From: Nephromyces sp. MM_2019
Taxonomy: Eukaryota; Apicomplexa; Aconoidasida; Nephromycida
Direction of reading: 5' to 3'
Assembly (NCBI GenBank): GCA_015657535.1
Contig: JADHZB010000907.1
Span: 29,173-93,172 of the forward strand
DNA length: 64,000 nucleotides
Shown here: positions 25,340 through 38,187 of the stretch, piece after piece
Position numbering within the stretch: position 1 is the first letter of the stretch
Layout of the letters: each line of letters opens with the position of its first letter
Program-made: the position numbers and the translations under genes
Notes under the pieces: model-generated
What the model saw: only the letters and a program-made list of their open reading frames with translations
Databases searched by the model: none
Told to the model about the DNA's origin: nothing

Positions 25340-27235
25340 GATTTATAATGTATTGTTGTGGATAATTAAGCTAACTTTATTTGTTGGTGCCAAATTCACT
25401 TGCTTATAGGAAAGAGCAGTACTGACAAATTTATTGCGTTTAGAGTGGCATAATTTAACCCAATTTTTTCAAATTTTTTTCTGTTATTAAGTGTGACAAT
25501 AGGTTAAATTGCAGGTAAGCCGCACAGAGTTGAGCAGAAATACATAGTTTCATTATTATTTTACCAGAAGAATGTGCTGTTGTTCCCATAGAAGTGGGTA
25601 GCATCTTCTCGATGCCGAACTGTTGCGACTAAAGCCTCAGAAGCTTCCCCATGGAGCATTTATTCATTTATGACCTGCTCCATTATTTGATCGATTCATC
25701 AGTTCTTGGTAAACAAACGCAACCAACGCCTACGAAATTGCCTGCAATTTCGTAAGCGAGAGCGATAAATGCAATTTATAGGGCTCCTTATCGGCTCAGG
25801 AAGTAGAGCAAAAATGTTCTTGTATTTGTACAAGTCATCATTGGCATAGATAACGCTAATGCCTGATTGAACGCGGATCCCCAGATATAGTGTTTTATGG
25901 CATCCCAGCTCTATGCTTTTTTATTGTTAATTACTGAGCTTTCATCACCCCAATAAATTAGTAGGAAAGAGTAGGTACTGAAAAAGTTGCAAAACCTCAC
26001 TGTACTGTCAGCTGATTAAGTTTTTACCGGGTAATAATTGGTCCGTTCTCGCTAAGAAGCAGCTATGAATTGCCTTGAGGCCTACATTTTTCACTCATTT
26101 GATAAGATATTAGTCCAAGTATGTGAAGCACCTAGCTATTACATATATTTTGCAGTACTTAGAAAGCCACAAAGATATTGAGAAAAATAGTTCGCAGTTA
26201 AATACATGCAAAGACCAAAAAATACGCGGCTAGATCCGCGCTTTCAAGATCGATTTTCAAGTGTTTAGATGATCTCTTTGTTGCCGGTAAACAAGGCATA
26301 CATATGCAAACCTAAACACTACGGTAATGTATGGATTAACCCTAATGATTATTGAGAAAAAAAATTCTACATCGAACATAGCGGATAGGGGAGTAAGCAA
26401 TCCAGTTTCATGGGTTACTAGCAAAGCCTAAGAAGCGCCAGATACTCGGCTTGAGACAAGCACCATCTTGTCTATTAATAGTGAACACACGCAAATTCGC
26501 TCAAAAGGATCCTTACAAGGCATATCTTTAATCTGCAGATAATTAACTGTATGGCCATGAATTAAAGAGCAGCCAAAACTTTCAGTTATGCAAGGAATGC
26601 TTATTCAAACAAAAAAACTAGAGCTGGGAGATGAGAAGGTAGAAGCTAGAGCTGGGAGATGAGGAGCCAAAAACTAGAACCGTAAGATTAGGAGGGAAAA
26701 GCTAGAGCCGGGAGATGAGTAGGTAAAAACTAGAAGCATAAAGATGAGTGGCTAAAAACTAGATCCGTGATGCAAGAAGGTGAAAACTGCCAAAAAGCCA
26801 CGAGCACATAAAACCAAATGAAACAGCGCTGATAGCAAAGTGAGGCTACAAGAATAAACAAATTTTCAAATCTTCTATTAACTCCTTTATATGATAATAA
26901 TGCTTTCTCAATCTTTAACCAAAAAATTTCAAAATACTGACCTTTTGATTTTGGCACTAAAAAATTTGAAATTTAGCAAATATACCAGGAATATTGATTT
27001 TTCCTCTCGAAATCATTCACTATTCAACATTTTACCCAAAAAAAACGCAAGAAAACCGGTTTTTAGGCGAATTTCATCCTAAAACTTTAGAGCAAAAATG
27101 ATATAACAAAATTACCTCATTAAAAAACAAATTGCACCGTCAAGCACTGAGAAATATATTCAAAATCATATAACAAATCACTAGATAAAATTTTTTCACT
27201 TTTAGCTAAAATATGAATCAATCCTAATAGAAAAC
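25340..27235. other. Intergenic stretch downstream of the RIOX-like gene
   Basis: No supported exon on either strand. The right end probably holds the 3' untranslated region of the RIOX-like gene. A degenerate tandem repeat lies at 26614-26788. Confidence 0.5.
26614..26788. repeat. Degenerate tandem repeat, about six copies of a 28-30 bp unit
   Basis: Each unit carries a core like AACTAGAGCTGGGAGATGAG followed by a short variable spacer. Later copies diverge (AGAACCGTAAGATTAG, AGAAGCATAAAGATGAG). It looks like an old minisatellite with no coding role I can see. Confidence 0.75.
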
Positions 27236-30200
27236 TTAAAAGTAACAAACACAAAATAAACTAACGACTCGATAGTGCAAATATCTACGTGCTAAAACAT
27301 ACAAAAGGTGCATGAAGAGCGCCTGTAAAGACATCTTAGCTAAGCTTACAAGCTTTCTACTACGAGGAACCTATATAATCTTCACTTTCATATCAATTTC
27401 CTAAAATCGCCTTCTGCCTAAATCTTGAGATTTCTTCATGCTACTATTTTATGCAAAGCTCTACACACCTGTGGAAATATTCCCGACTTTTAAAAGTAGA
27501 AGAAGCTTTGGGCTAAGCTATTGCTCGTATTAATTATGATACCAACTCATAAGGGATTCTTCGTCTATTATAGGAGTTACTTTCCAACACAGCTGCTAAT
27601 CTGGCAGTTTATTTATACACGAATCTCCTAGTACCAAGTGTATGTCTGCTTAAGCTCAAGTGTTATACAAAAGCATTATACGGTAATGTGACAACTGCGA
27701 CGCTCGGTGGGTGACATTTATACATATATATATAAGTATATTCTATGAAAAAAACCCGATAAACGGTTGTGTGCTATGCATTGAATTGAAGCCATGAAGA
27801 CTCACCTTGACAGGCTTCTGATCGGCAAGTTTTTGAATAAGTTGAAATGCCGTTGGAAAAATACCAATGACAAGGCTACAAAAAATCATGAAAAGAGATG
27901 TTAAGCTTCCAAAAATTGAAATTCAGGAGGAAGGGAAAAGCGTAAAAAAACCTCAAAAAAACCTTAAATCACTCAAAAAGACATAGAAAATGTGGAAATA
28001 ACAAATTTGTTTCCTTTTTCAAGACTTGGAAAATACGTTGGACCAAAAATATGTACTAGATGTATATACCCTGTTAGAGTTAAAAAAGCTTCAAACACTT
28101 AAATTAAAAGGGAAAGTGAAAAGTGTTGCTTCAACCCTTAAAGGTTAAAAGATCACAAATAAATTGAAGCAGAAGATTAAAAGCAAAACATTGAATTTCT
28201 TCAAAGTTAATTACAGTCAGCAGATGCTAATTTTCTGGATAAAATCAGTATCTCTTCAGGGGAAATAATATGATTTGATAAAAAACAGGAAAATCTCCAC
28301 GTTTTTATGCAGTTTATTGCTTATAATACAATCAGATGATTAAACGTAATGAATTCATCATTAAAGCTTAAAATCACTCAAGCAATCAGACTTAGAACAG
28401 CCCAAAATCGCCATAATTCCCACCGCATATAAAAAGCAGTGGACAGCACACTGCTCAGTTTGCAAGGCCTGCAGGAGTACTGAAGCTAGTCTCTCACCTT
28501 TGATCTTTCCGGCGAAAAGTCACTGAGGTCTCACTTATAGAGCTACAAGTAACCCCTGCAAAAGCCACTTCCTCTTTACATTTTTTGCAAAAGCAAGTGG
28601 ATATGCTCATAGCCTAGTTCATTAGCTTAGATTCAGCATATATAGGAGACTAGTTTATATGTGTAATAACAACGACAAGTCAATTTCGTATAGCAAGCCT
28701 ACTAAAATGCGTGCAAAGGCTTGGTGTTTGAGTGCAAAGTGAATTTTCGCACACATTAATCCTTGCTAAAACTGTATGGCTGGTTGCAAGTGTTTGGCAA
28801 AGCCAGTTTTTTATATAAAGGAAGAACAGCGTGAAATCAATCCTTCAAGTTTTAAAGGAAAATTATAAAAAAATGATTCTATACTCTGCATGCTATTTGA
28901 AAGAAAAAATCCTTCAATTTAAGATATTTTTGCACAGTATAGCTAATTTAAACTCAAGATTTTTCAACCAAAATGCTCCATGGCAAAATCTTTTAGGCTT
29001 CTGTATGTTTGTGTGTGCACACCTAAAAAACATCCTATTTGAAAAATGGTGTGTGCTTGTGGATGTGAACCGGATTCACTCACTGCGAAAGTTACCTGTA
29101 GCAAGCTGCAAAGCAGTTTCGGGGAATAAAGATTGACCAAGAGGCTTCATGTTAGAGATAATAGCCTGTGACTCACGTTGCTGAGACTCATTTATCCTAT
29201 CCCATTGAGAAAGAGAGGAAACACAGACAAGAGGAGGTAAATTTTATAAGTAGCAAGTATTATTAAGTATCAGTAAGTATTAGTAGTAGTAGCAGTAAGC
29301 AGTAATAGCAGTAAGCAGTAATAGCAGTAAGTAGCATGTAGTAAGAAGTAGCAGCGTATAGCAGTATTACTAACAGCAGCAGCAGTAGAATCACATGAAG
29401 CAGTTTCACTAGCAGAATTACCACTAAAATCACTAGTAGCAAGTGCTACAGAGCATTGCTTCTACCTCGTTTCTCTACTCTTTCAAATTGAATTGCCTTC
29501 TACTTTTTTCCTCTCTTTTCGAGCTCTATTTCCCGGGACACATACACCTAAGGCATGCACAAGCCACCAAAGAAAATTCTCGGTAAGCAAGGCATAAGGA
29601 AGCCAATTTCTTCTTCCTTTTCTTCTTCTAAATTGCAGTTTTCAAGGCTCATTAAAGACCTAAACCCTAAACCCTACATTCAGGCTTAACGCATCAAATA
29701 TCCATGCAAACAATCGAAATTCATCAAAAATAAAAAACTGAAAAAATTGAGCTCCACAAGAAAATCCAAAGAATCTATTCTAAACGGAATATATTGGTTT
29801 ACATACTTAGTTAGAAACCATTAAAACAAGAAAATACTCTCATGAATGTGCTTTTGAGTGGATCTTCGTACTCTTGATGTGTGTGAGATACACACATCTT
29901 TACACTATGCGTATGCAGTACAACTGGAGGCTGCAGCAATGGATGCATAATAATTTTTCTAGTCAGCTGTACTGCAAGAAAAAAAGTAACTCTAGATATT
30001 GATAGGAAGCGAAAAAATACCACAAAAAGCGGGTAGAAATGGAGGAAGCTTCACCTCTTCATCCTTTCAGCAAAACCACCTTGTATCTTTTCAAGCGTCA
30101 GGTTGTTCTAAACACCAAAAGAGAAGAAAAAAAAAGCTTCAAAACAGAGAAGAAGAAAAGCTTTAAAGGCCTAGCAACGGATACTTCTGATAAAACTCCA

Positions 30201-33200
30201 CAAACTGCAGAGGCAGAACTTACAAGCCTAGAAGACTATCACAAAGTTCAGTTCTCATCAAAGCCTTTTGAGTTTAAAAAAAAGCCCACACACACACAAA
30301 CACACGAAAAAGCACAGCTTGATAGCACGAGTTTCAGCAAAGGAATAAATGTAGAATCATTCATTTACTACGTGAAATTGAGCAAAAAAATGATAAAGAC
30401 TGATTTTGCAGTGGATTAGACTGCATACAGCATCTAATTTATCAAAAAACTTCACACACACATACTTTTAGACACGAAAATACCCATTGAATTCAATGCA
30501 TTGTCATAAAGTCCCAAAACAAAAGGTATAGGCAAATACTTACGAAAATATCCTTTAACGCAAAATTTAGCTTAGCTGCTTGATCTTTTTGAAGACCATC
30601 AGGAGATGACGAAGAAGCGATAGCGGATTTCTGCAATGAGATAAAAGCAGAGAGAGAGCCTACCATATAAAAGAGGAGAAGCGATCAAAAATCTCCATTT
30701 TTCTATGTTTGAAAAAGGTATGGATACTAGGCAACGGCTTTTTTTATAGCAGTGTGTGTGCGAATTCGCTAGGTCTGAACTTGCATTAATTAGATTATCA
30801 CAACTAGCAACCGTGTGAATAAATCGGCGGATGTGAAAAGATGCGCATGTGCCAAAGATTTACACACACCGATTTCAACACATGTCAACATTCACGCACA
30901 CACCTGTCGAATCACATTAACACATGCACCTATCAACACACAAAAGGCAAACTTTCCACAAATTGAATAATAAAAAATGCTTTCAAACAGTCTCCCAAAA
31001 AGCAGATTTTATCATATCATGCACACCATGTACATACACCGTCTAAATATAGCTATTGAGGAGAGTAAAGCCGATAAGCAAATCAATTACAGATTTTATC
31101 GTCTACTAGATAGTCGAAAAGATGGAAAAAAGCCGAATTTTTGCATTAAATGCAGGAGGATAGACGGTGAAAACACAGACCCAAAGGAAGTGGTTCAAAA
31201 GCAGGAAGGAAAAAAAGAAATTTTGTGTGCTAAATTTCTTCTTTGATTGGGAGAGCCCTGAAACACTTTTTTTTTAGGCGAATTCATACACATCTTGCAA
31301 TTTAGCATCAAAAATTCAGTTTTTAAAAACAATATATAGTCTATGATTTGGCATGAAAAACCCTTAGAGTTTCCCTCAACAAGAATTTCGAAAAGATCTT
31401 CTAAAAAGTGCGTATACTACTTTTTTTTCCGCTTCATGTGTATCCATTAATAACGTTTGTATCATAAAAAAAAGCCACAAACAGGTACACACACAAAGAA
31501 ATTAGCAGAGGCCCTTCAACTTGAGGTTTAAACTTAGTAAAAATTGCAAATACCAGCAAAAAATTGCAAAAAAAAAGAAAGTGTGAATGATTTTTAGCCC
31601 AAAATACGCTTGAAAAAATACAAGAATAAAAAGTATTAATAGTAATTTTTCGTCGCTAAACCAGTAGCGGAGTACGCACACACACACACACCCGTGTGCT
31701 GCTTATACAATGAATTTGCGTTTTAGTATTTATGAAACTTAAAAGCATTCTGCTTCGCGGATTATGAAAATCTTTCAACGGTTAATTTTCACAAAGATAA
31801 GACACAACCCTGCAAGAATGAAAGAGAAAGTAAAGCGAAGAAGAGGATGAAGAAACTTTCCTCCAATAAAACAGAAAAAAAAGATGGCAAAATAGTGGTA
31901 ATTACGACATCACGAAGTTTGCAAAGTCAATAGCATAGTAATATTGGGTTTCTAGATTTATCAAAAAAGGCAGTCTTTTTTAGCACAAGAACTAACAAAT
32001 GTGTGCGTGCCTTTCTTTTATCAAAAATAGTGTGTGAACTCAGTATCTCTCAAAAAATAAACAGGAAAAAAAAGCGGAAGGAACCTGCAAAATACTTCTC
32101 CGGCAGAAATCTACGGTCAAGGATGAAGCAGATCTATCAAGTATAAGCTGGTGTATAGCAGATTCAACATTTATACCCTGGAAAAACACCAAAAACTGAG
32201 GTAGAAGTAGAAAAGATACGTCACATAGTGGGAAACTTTGAAAAAGCAAAAAAAAGAAGAAAACAGAGAAAACACCGGAAAAACAGAATGAAACTCCGAC
32301 AATCACCGGAAGAACAGAAAAAAACTCCAAAAAATCCCAAAAAAATAAAACAAAACTTAAAAACACACCACAAAAATCAAACGTTCAAACTAAATACCTA
32401 AAACAAGCGAATAATTGAACTTATTTCATATTACAACGAAAATACATCTTCTTAATAACCAAAAAAAACCTGCAAAGCAGTAAGCAAGCGGCGGAACAGT
32501 CAGATAAAGTAGGAGAAAAGCAGCATAAATGAAAAATATCATAAATTTCGGGATTTTGATGATTTTTTAAACAAAAAAATATTTTTAAAAAAGCCAGGAG
32601 CTCCCCCCTTCATCAAATAAAAAGCTATAAAATTTAACTAAAATAAAAGCCTAGTATCCTTCATCAAAAAAAACATTATTATCTCTAGGTATATGTCGCA
32701 CTCTTGAAGATTATTTGTAGTGCAAAAGTATAGCAAGAAGAGGTAAGCACACGGCAGAAAGAGGAAAAAAAGCCAAGTAAAAACATCAGCTGATAGCAAA
32801 GAATGAAAATAGGAAAAAAAGCAATAACAAGCTAGATGATCAAAGTGATGCAAAATAGCAAATAAACTAAAAAAACACACACAAATACACCAAATTTCTT
32901 CATAAAAAGAAACAGGATTCACAGCTTTTAGCTGAAATCCCAGTGTATATATTGGCATAGCTAAAAAATCATGCATTTAAAGATCTTCAAAAAAGTGGCA
33001 GAAGAAGGAAAAGAAGATGAAGATTGGGAAGAAGTCTGAGAAAAAAATCCTAAAAAAAATTACAGTGCACAAAAAGCTCCAAGAGTTTAGTAATGAGTGC
33101 TACCACTTTCTCAACACACACACATACTAGTCCTTAGGTGGTAGCACACACACTTGATATTCCTTAAAAAGACCTTTAGGCTTACCCAGCAAAAATCACT

Positions 33201-36200
33201 TGAAGGTATAGTAATCGTAATATGGAGAGAACAGCTATCTTCTGTCTTGGATCGATGAATAAAACTGAATAGTATGTATGAAAAAGGTATATACTAGAGA
33301 AGCTTAAACCTATTGTGTATGAAAAAAATGCATGCTAGATCTTACCTAAACCTTGGGTGTGTGAAAAAATTATATACTTCAGTATATTGCAAGAAAGCTT
33401 TTATCGTGCTAGCCTCTATAAGCCTTTTCTAAGGCTTGCCATAGATATTTATACTTTAAAATACTACGTGTTTGTGGGAACTAAAAAGAATGTGTGTGTG
33501 TACAAAAACTAAAGAGGAAGAGAGTGCTCATACAGAAGAATATTCATGAGAGCTTTTGCCAGTTTCAAATAGAGCAACTATGCAGCGCATATACTATACC
33601 TTTTGCTCTTGCTTCCTGTGTGCGAGTGTTTATACATGGAGGAGTGTGCATATATGTGTGTGTATACGTGTGTGAGCACATATATATTCGTGTGTAAATA
33701 TATGATTTTGAGTGAATATATACCCGAGCATATACGTGTGTGCGAGTACATACACTGAGTGCGTGTAAATTCTTGTGTGTATATATGCACTTATGAGTGA
33801 ATAGACCAGAGTATTTATGCGTGTGAGTACAAGCGTGAGTACATATATCTTCAGTGCGTATAGATTCGCGTGTGTGTGCATACACGTGTACATGCATATA
33901 CGGATTCAAATAAAAACAGCTATTTTTAGGGATCAAATTTCGATGAAAATTTTTGACTTTTCTCCTTCTCCATCTGCTTCATGTATGCTACTGTATTAAT
34001 CTCTTTATGATTTCTTTAGCGTCTTTTCAGAGGAATTATTCAATAGAACTTGATGAAAATTGAAAGCTTTCCCACCCTCTCGGAATGTAGAGAACGTCAC
34101 CAACAGATAATGTGCATTCCAGACAGGGTTCACCTAGATCCTGAAAAAATGCTTTGTTTAGGGTTCTAGAAAAAATTTTTAGAGGAAGCATAAACATAAA
34201 CACACACACACACACACACACACACACTTCAGCATATCAATACACACATAAACAAACTCCGACACACCAACACAAAAACCCCAACGCACCAACAGATATA
34301 TGGACACCCAAACACACAAACCCGAACACATCAATACACACAAATCCCAAATCATCAAAGAACACACGAACCACAATACACCAACAAAAATATAAATCCC
34401 CAACACTAATACACAAACGTTGAAAAGCTCTATCACCAGCTCTAAAAACTTTCGCTTCAAAAAGGCACTAGAGTAAACTTAACCTTGAGAATGCAATGTG
34501 TGTGTGTGTAAGTAACTTCAGTTGCTAGTATTAGCCGGCAGGTAAGTGAGTTTGACAGTTCAAACTTTTTGAGTATGTGTGTTTTCCCACATAACGGGAA
34601 ATGTATACACTGTATTAACTAGGGGGTGTGTGTGTGTGTGTGCATATATATCCACTAACCCGATCGCGCGTGTGTGCTTCTATATTTCCACGTTATATCA
34701 TAATATGTGATCCCATAAAACCAAGAATATCAAAGCACCATGTGCATACACAGGCTACACACACTGGATGGCGTGTGTGCGTAATTTCTTATAAAAAATC
34801 CAAACATACTCGAGAAAAATCATAGAAAAAACAATGTATTCCCAACCTTCTCGATAGGATGAGATTTTCCTAACATTTCCTCTGCGTAGGGTAGCTTAAT
34901 AATCGGCTCGAAAACCTGCCACTGTTTCTTCCCCCAAATTTGCAGCAGAAAAACATCCTAAAAAAAAAATAAATAACGAAATTCCCTCTTCTTAGTGCAT
35001 TTTCACTAGTTTTGGTCTGTAAAAGTTCAAGAAACGAATGAAAAAGGCGTAAATTTTGGGAAAACGAGGGATTTTAGCAAAAAACTAAAATTTGATGAAT
35101 AGAAGACAAAGCTTTAGAAATCGCCTGTTGCAAAGCTTTTTAATTTTTGCTTGATATTAGAAGAATGTCTGGTATTTTCAGCAGCAAATCGATGATTTGT
35201 ATACTCAAAATCATAAAAAAAGATGTTTTACACTGAAACATATGAAAAATGACAAAAACTAATTTAGAAGCAGATCAAACACGAAAAAGTTTGATATATA
35301 CAGATGAATAAAAAAAATTTGCAGAAATCTTCAACAACCTGAATGCATGAGGAAAAAAGAAACCAAATTTTGAGCCCTGTTTTACTGCTCGGCAAGCAAA
35401 AATTCCCACACACAGTCTGCTATTACATGTGAGAAAAATTATAGCAAAAAAAAAAACATACTTTTAAATACTCATGTATCGTAGACTGGCGGTATGTACA
35501 CACCCACGTAGATACGCACATACACAAATGTGCATATACCCGCATGCATTTGCGCACACAAGTGCAAACGCAAGAACGTACGCACATGCCCACACAAAGC
35601 CATAATCACGTAGATATGCACATTGAAACATACACACCCACACACACAGGAACAAAAATTCCCCGAATACGCACAAGAAATTCTAACAAAAGCAGCCAAT
35701 TCTGCAGCCCTGCTGCTGAGCATCTCTCCTCCTCAAGCACATTTAAAATAAGAGCTAGAAATGCACCTGCGAGTCAGAATGTGCATCCACAGCAAATGAA
35801 AGAGGAGGAGTCAGATAAGCCACTGCAAAGACATGGCTAAAGTATCTGCTGGCTAAGTCTTGGCAAGCTCTACACAAATACTCCGAGTATCTATCAAATC
35901 TATTGATTACTATGGAATTTCCTTCAAGGTAACCAACGCGAGGATCCATTGGGGCTTGAGTGCGCTTGCCTTTCTATAGGAGAGGAAGAGGAAAACACAC
36001 ACACAAGCAGAGTATGAAGAAACAGGAAAAAAAGGCGGTAGATGAAAATGAAGTGGGAGAGTAGACAAGAAAATAAGTAAACAAGAAAAAAAGGCAAAAT
36101 AAGATGAAAACAAAGAAAAAAAGGCAAAAACATCATTATAAACAGCTGCATTATAAAGCAATATATTCACAGTAACTGCACACATTAATTTTAGAAATAC

Positions 36201-37500
36201 ACACCTAAAAATTTCAAAATGAATCCTTCAAACACCAAATCCATCAAATAAATTCGGTTCTGACATACGCTCTCATTAAAAAAAGCGCAATGCCATCTCC
36301 AATTTGAATTGACCAATAAAGTAAAGATAAAAACTTTATTTGAAAATTTCAAAATGAAACTAAATCAGCAAAAACAGTTCTTCAAAGATTGTGGCATACT
36401 GCATAAAGCAAGGATTTTTACCTTGAAGAGTTGAAAATCCTGAAAAGCATTTAGGGCAATGTGAAGGAAATCTGCCTGTGAAAAAAGTTAAAAAAAAAAT
36501 GCTGTACCTCATACGATTTGCCGCTCAATATAACGTGTTTACATCTTCTTCTCGATTTTAAAGCTGTTTTTGGTGGAATTTTTCAAAAAATTATAGTCAA
36601 TTTATAGCTCCTTCTGTGAAAGTCATATTTTCTTGAAAAAAAAAGTCACACACAGAGTCGCACACAAGCGCCACACAAATACAAGGAAAAGATTAAAAAA
36701 AAGCGCTGAAAAAAGAACTGGGAATCCTCATTCTTGTACAGATTCTTCGGCATTTAGATGAAATAGGAGCAACAGAAACATCAAAAAATCCTGCATTTTC
36801 ATGATTTTTGCAATTCTCTATGCTGATTTTTTCTTTTATAAAACATTCTTCTATCGACGTTTTAAACGTTTTTTCTCTGCAAAAAGAGGCTAAAGCACAA
36901 AAATTGGAGCAAATATAACTTTCAATTATTCCTACCCAAAAGGAGGAGGGAGTTTTTGAACAAAAAAGTTATACAAAATCCTCGCCTTTTTCTTTATTAG
37001 TAGGAGGAATACCAAGAAAATTACAAAATATAATATTATCAGCATAGCAAATCATCTTCCTCCACGTTCAACAATATAAAAAAAAATTTCGTGTGTCTAA
37101 GTTTCGAGAAAATGAGGTTGGAGTTGAGAGAAGAGGAAGAGGATTGAATTTTCCGTAAAGAGATTGGAATTTTCAATACAAAATAGAAGAAAAATCACAA
37201 ACTATAAAAATCGTTCAAGGAAAAGCATCCTCTTTATATCACAGAAAAGCACCTATAAATAACACTTTTAGCCTACAATTCTGCGAAATAATGAGATAAA
37301 CCAACCTCTGGAAAAATCTCTGAGCAGCTACCCGGAGGGAAATCATTTGAAGACGGAGATTTTCCGCTACGCAAGGCACCTTCAAACTTTACTGCCTTTT
37401 TTTCCCAGATTTCATCAAAAAAGTTGGTAGAGATGATATTCTCATAGAATGCCTCCGCATAGTGCGGATAGCACTGTGTGCTATATACATTCTCCTCCAT
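27236..37500 (-). CDS. RIOX/NO66-type JmjC ribosomal oxygenase
   Basis: Fe(II)/2-oxoglutarate-dependent oxygenase of the RIOX1/RIOX2 (NO66/MINA53) family, whose members hydroxylate ribosomal-protein histidines and may act on histones. Exons on the minus strand: 37500-37306, 36475-36422, 35973-35767, 34957-34847, 34140-34076, 33264-33186, 32177-32085, 30630-30544, 30107-30080, 29971-29838, 29180-29096, 28522-28498, 27875-27806 and 27370-27236. They sum to 455 residues with all phases matching. Diagnostic pieces: FFDEIWEKKAVKF, AYLTPPLSFAVDAHSDSQ, DVFLLQIWGKKQWQVF, DLGEPCLECTLSVGDVLYIP, RGFIHRSKTEDSCSLHITIT. The iron triad is predicted as H148, D150 and H214. The C-terminal winged-helix part includes FPTAFQLIQKLADQKPVK. 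The 28-nt and 25-nt exons rest on phase and splice sites only. The last exon is the least certain: its donor-like GTAAGC could instead be spliced. Length suits a compact family member. Confidence 0.85.
29255..29400. repeat. Trinucleotide-rich run (AGT/AGC) in a RIOX-gene intron
   Basis: Tandem AGTAAGCAGTAATAGC-type units on the plus strand, with stop codons in several frames. It is located in the intron between exons 29971-29838 and 29180-29096. Confidence 0.75.
29659..29676. repeat. Interstitial telomere-like CCCTAAA tract
   Basis: Two and a half exact CCCTAAA units (TTTAGGG on the minus strand). This is the telomere unit of plants, many algae and several alveolates. The tract is intronic here and far too short to be a telomere. 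Confidence 0.7.
33600..33910. repeat. TG/TATA-rich simple-sequence block in a RIOX-gene intron
   Basis: Interrupted GTGTGTATATACG-type low-complexity sequence over about 300 bp on the plus strand. It opens long His/Thr- and Cys-rich frames on both strands, which I treat as artefacts of the repeat. Confidence 0.75.
34199..34228. repeat. (CA)n microsatellite
   Basis: Pure CA dinucleotide run on the plus strand, in the intron just upstream of the 34140-34076 exon. Degenerate CACA sequence follows for about 150 bp. Confidence 0.85.
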
Positions 37501-38187
37501 TAAAAACTTATAGCAGGTAATCTTTTAAAGGGTAGGCGAAAGTTGACGAGGCTGCCCAAAAAATTTTTTTCCAGTAAGAACTGCAAAAGATTTTACTGCC
37601 AAAAAGCAAATTGGGGATTCCATGAGTCTTCAAACACAACTCCAGAAAAAAAGGGAAAATTGCGAATATCAGTTTCATAATATATAAACACTTAAGCCAC
37701 ACACGTAATATTCTGAAAAAAAGAGGTATGTGCGTGATTTAAGAGTATTTTTTGGATATACATTAGCGCATAAAAATGCTTGAGAAAACCACATACACCC
37801 AAATACATCACGTTAGCTAAGCGAGAGCTCAGCATAGATCAGGGCGATTGAGTTTAGAGAAAAAGTATATTTCTCCTCTAACTCTGCGCATAAGCTGATG
37901 ATAAAAGCTTAAAAATAACAAAAAAAGTGTCTCTCCTTCCTCGTCAAAGCCTAGGCATAAAAGAGATGTTTCGACTAAATTTGTTAAAAATGGGAAAGAG
38001 GGAGATTTACAGAGTATTTCTGCTAAACACACCATAAAAGATAGGGGGGCTCATTAAATCAAAAAATTCATACTAAAGAGAGATTTACAGACTCATTTGG
38101 TCACAAAAAGAACACCAAATAGGAAGATTTGAATATTAATTTCGGGCTAATTTACTATCAAAAATGATTCCTTGGCATGCTTACCAG
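37501..38187. other. Intergenic stretch upstream of the RIOX-like gene
   Basis: It lies 5' of the minus-strand RIOX-like start and before the first plus-strand exon-like piece. An in-frame stop about 27 bases upstream of the RIOX ATG supports that start. No other feature seen. Confidence 0.5.

Noticed and set aside
28831..29136. 101-codon plus-strand ORF
   Set aside because: Overlaps a phase-supported RIOX exon in antisense and has no homology I recognise.
30039..30419. 126-codon plus-strand ORF, Lys/Glu-rich, antisense to the RIOX gene
   Set aside because: The introns are pyrimidine-rich in the transcript, so the opposite strand is A/G-rich and poor in stops. It has no splice or family support. 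It includes GINVES, which also occurs in a real RIOX exon at 32.1 kb, but the wider sequences do not align.
33565..33936. His/Thr/Cys-rich ORFs in the TG/TATA block
   Set aside because: Generated by the simple repeat. Frames are open on both strands.
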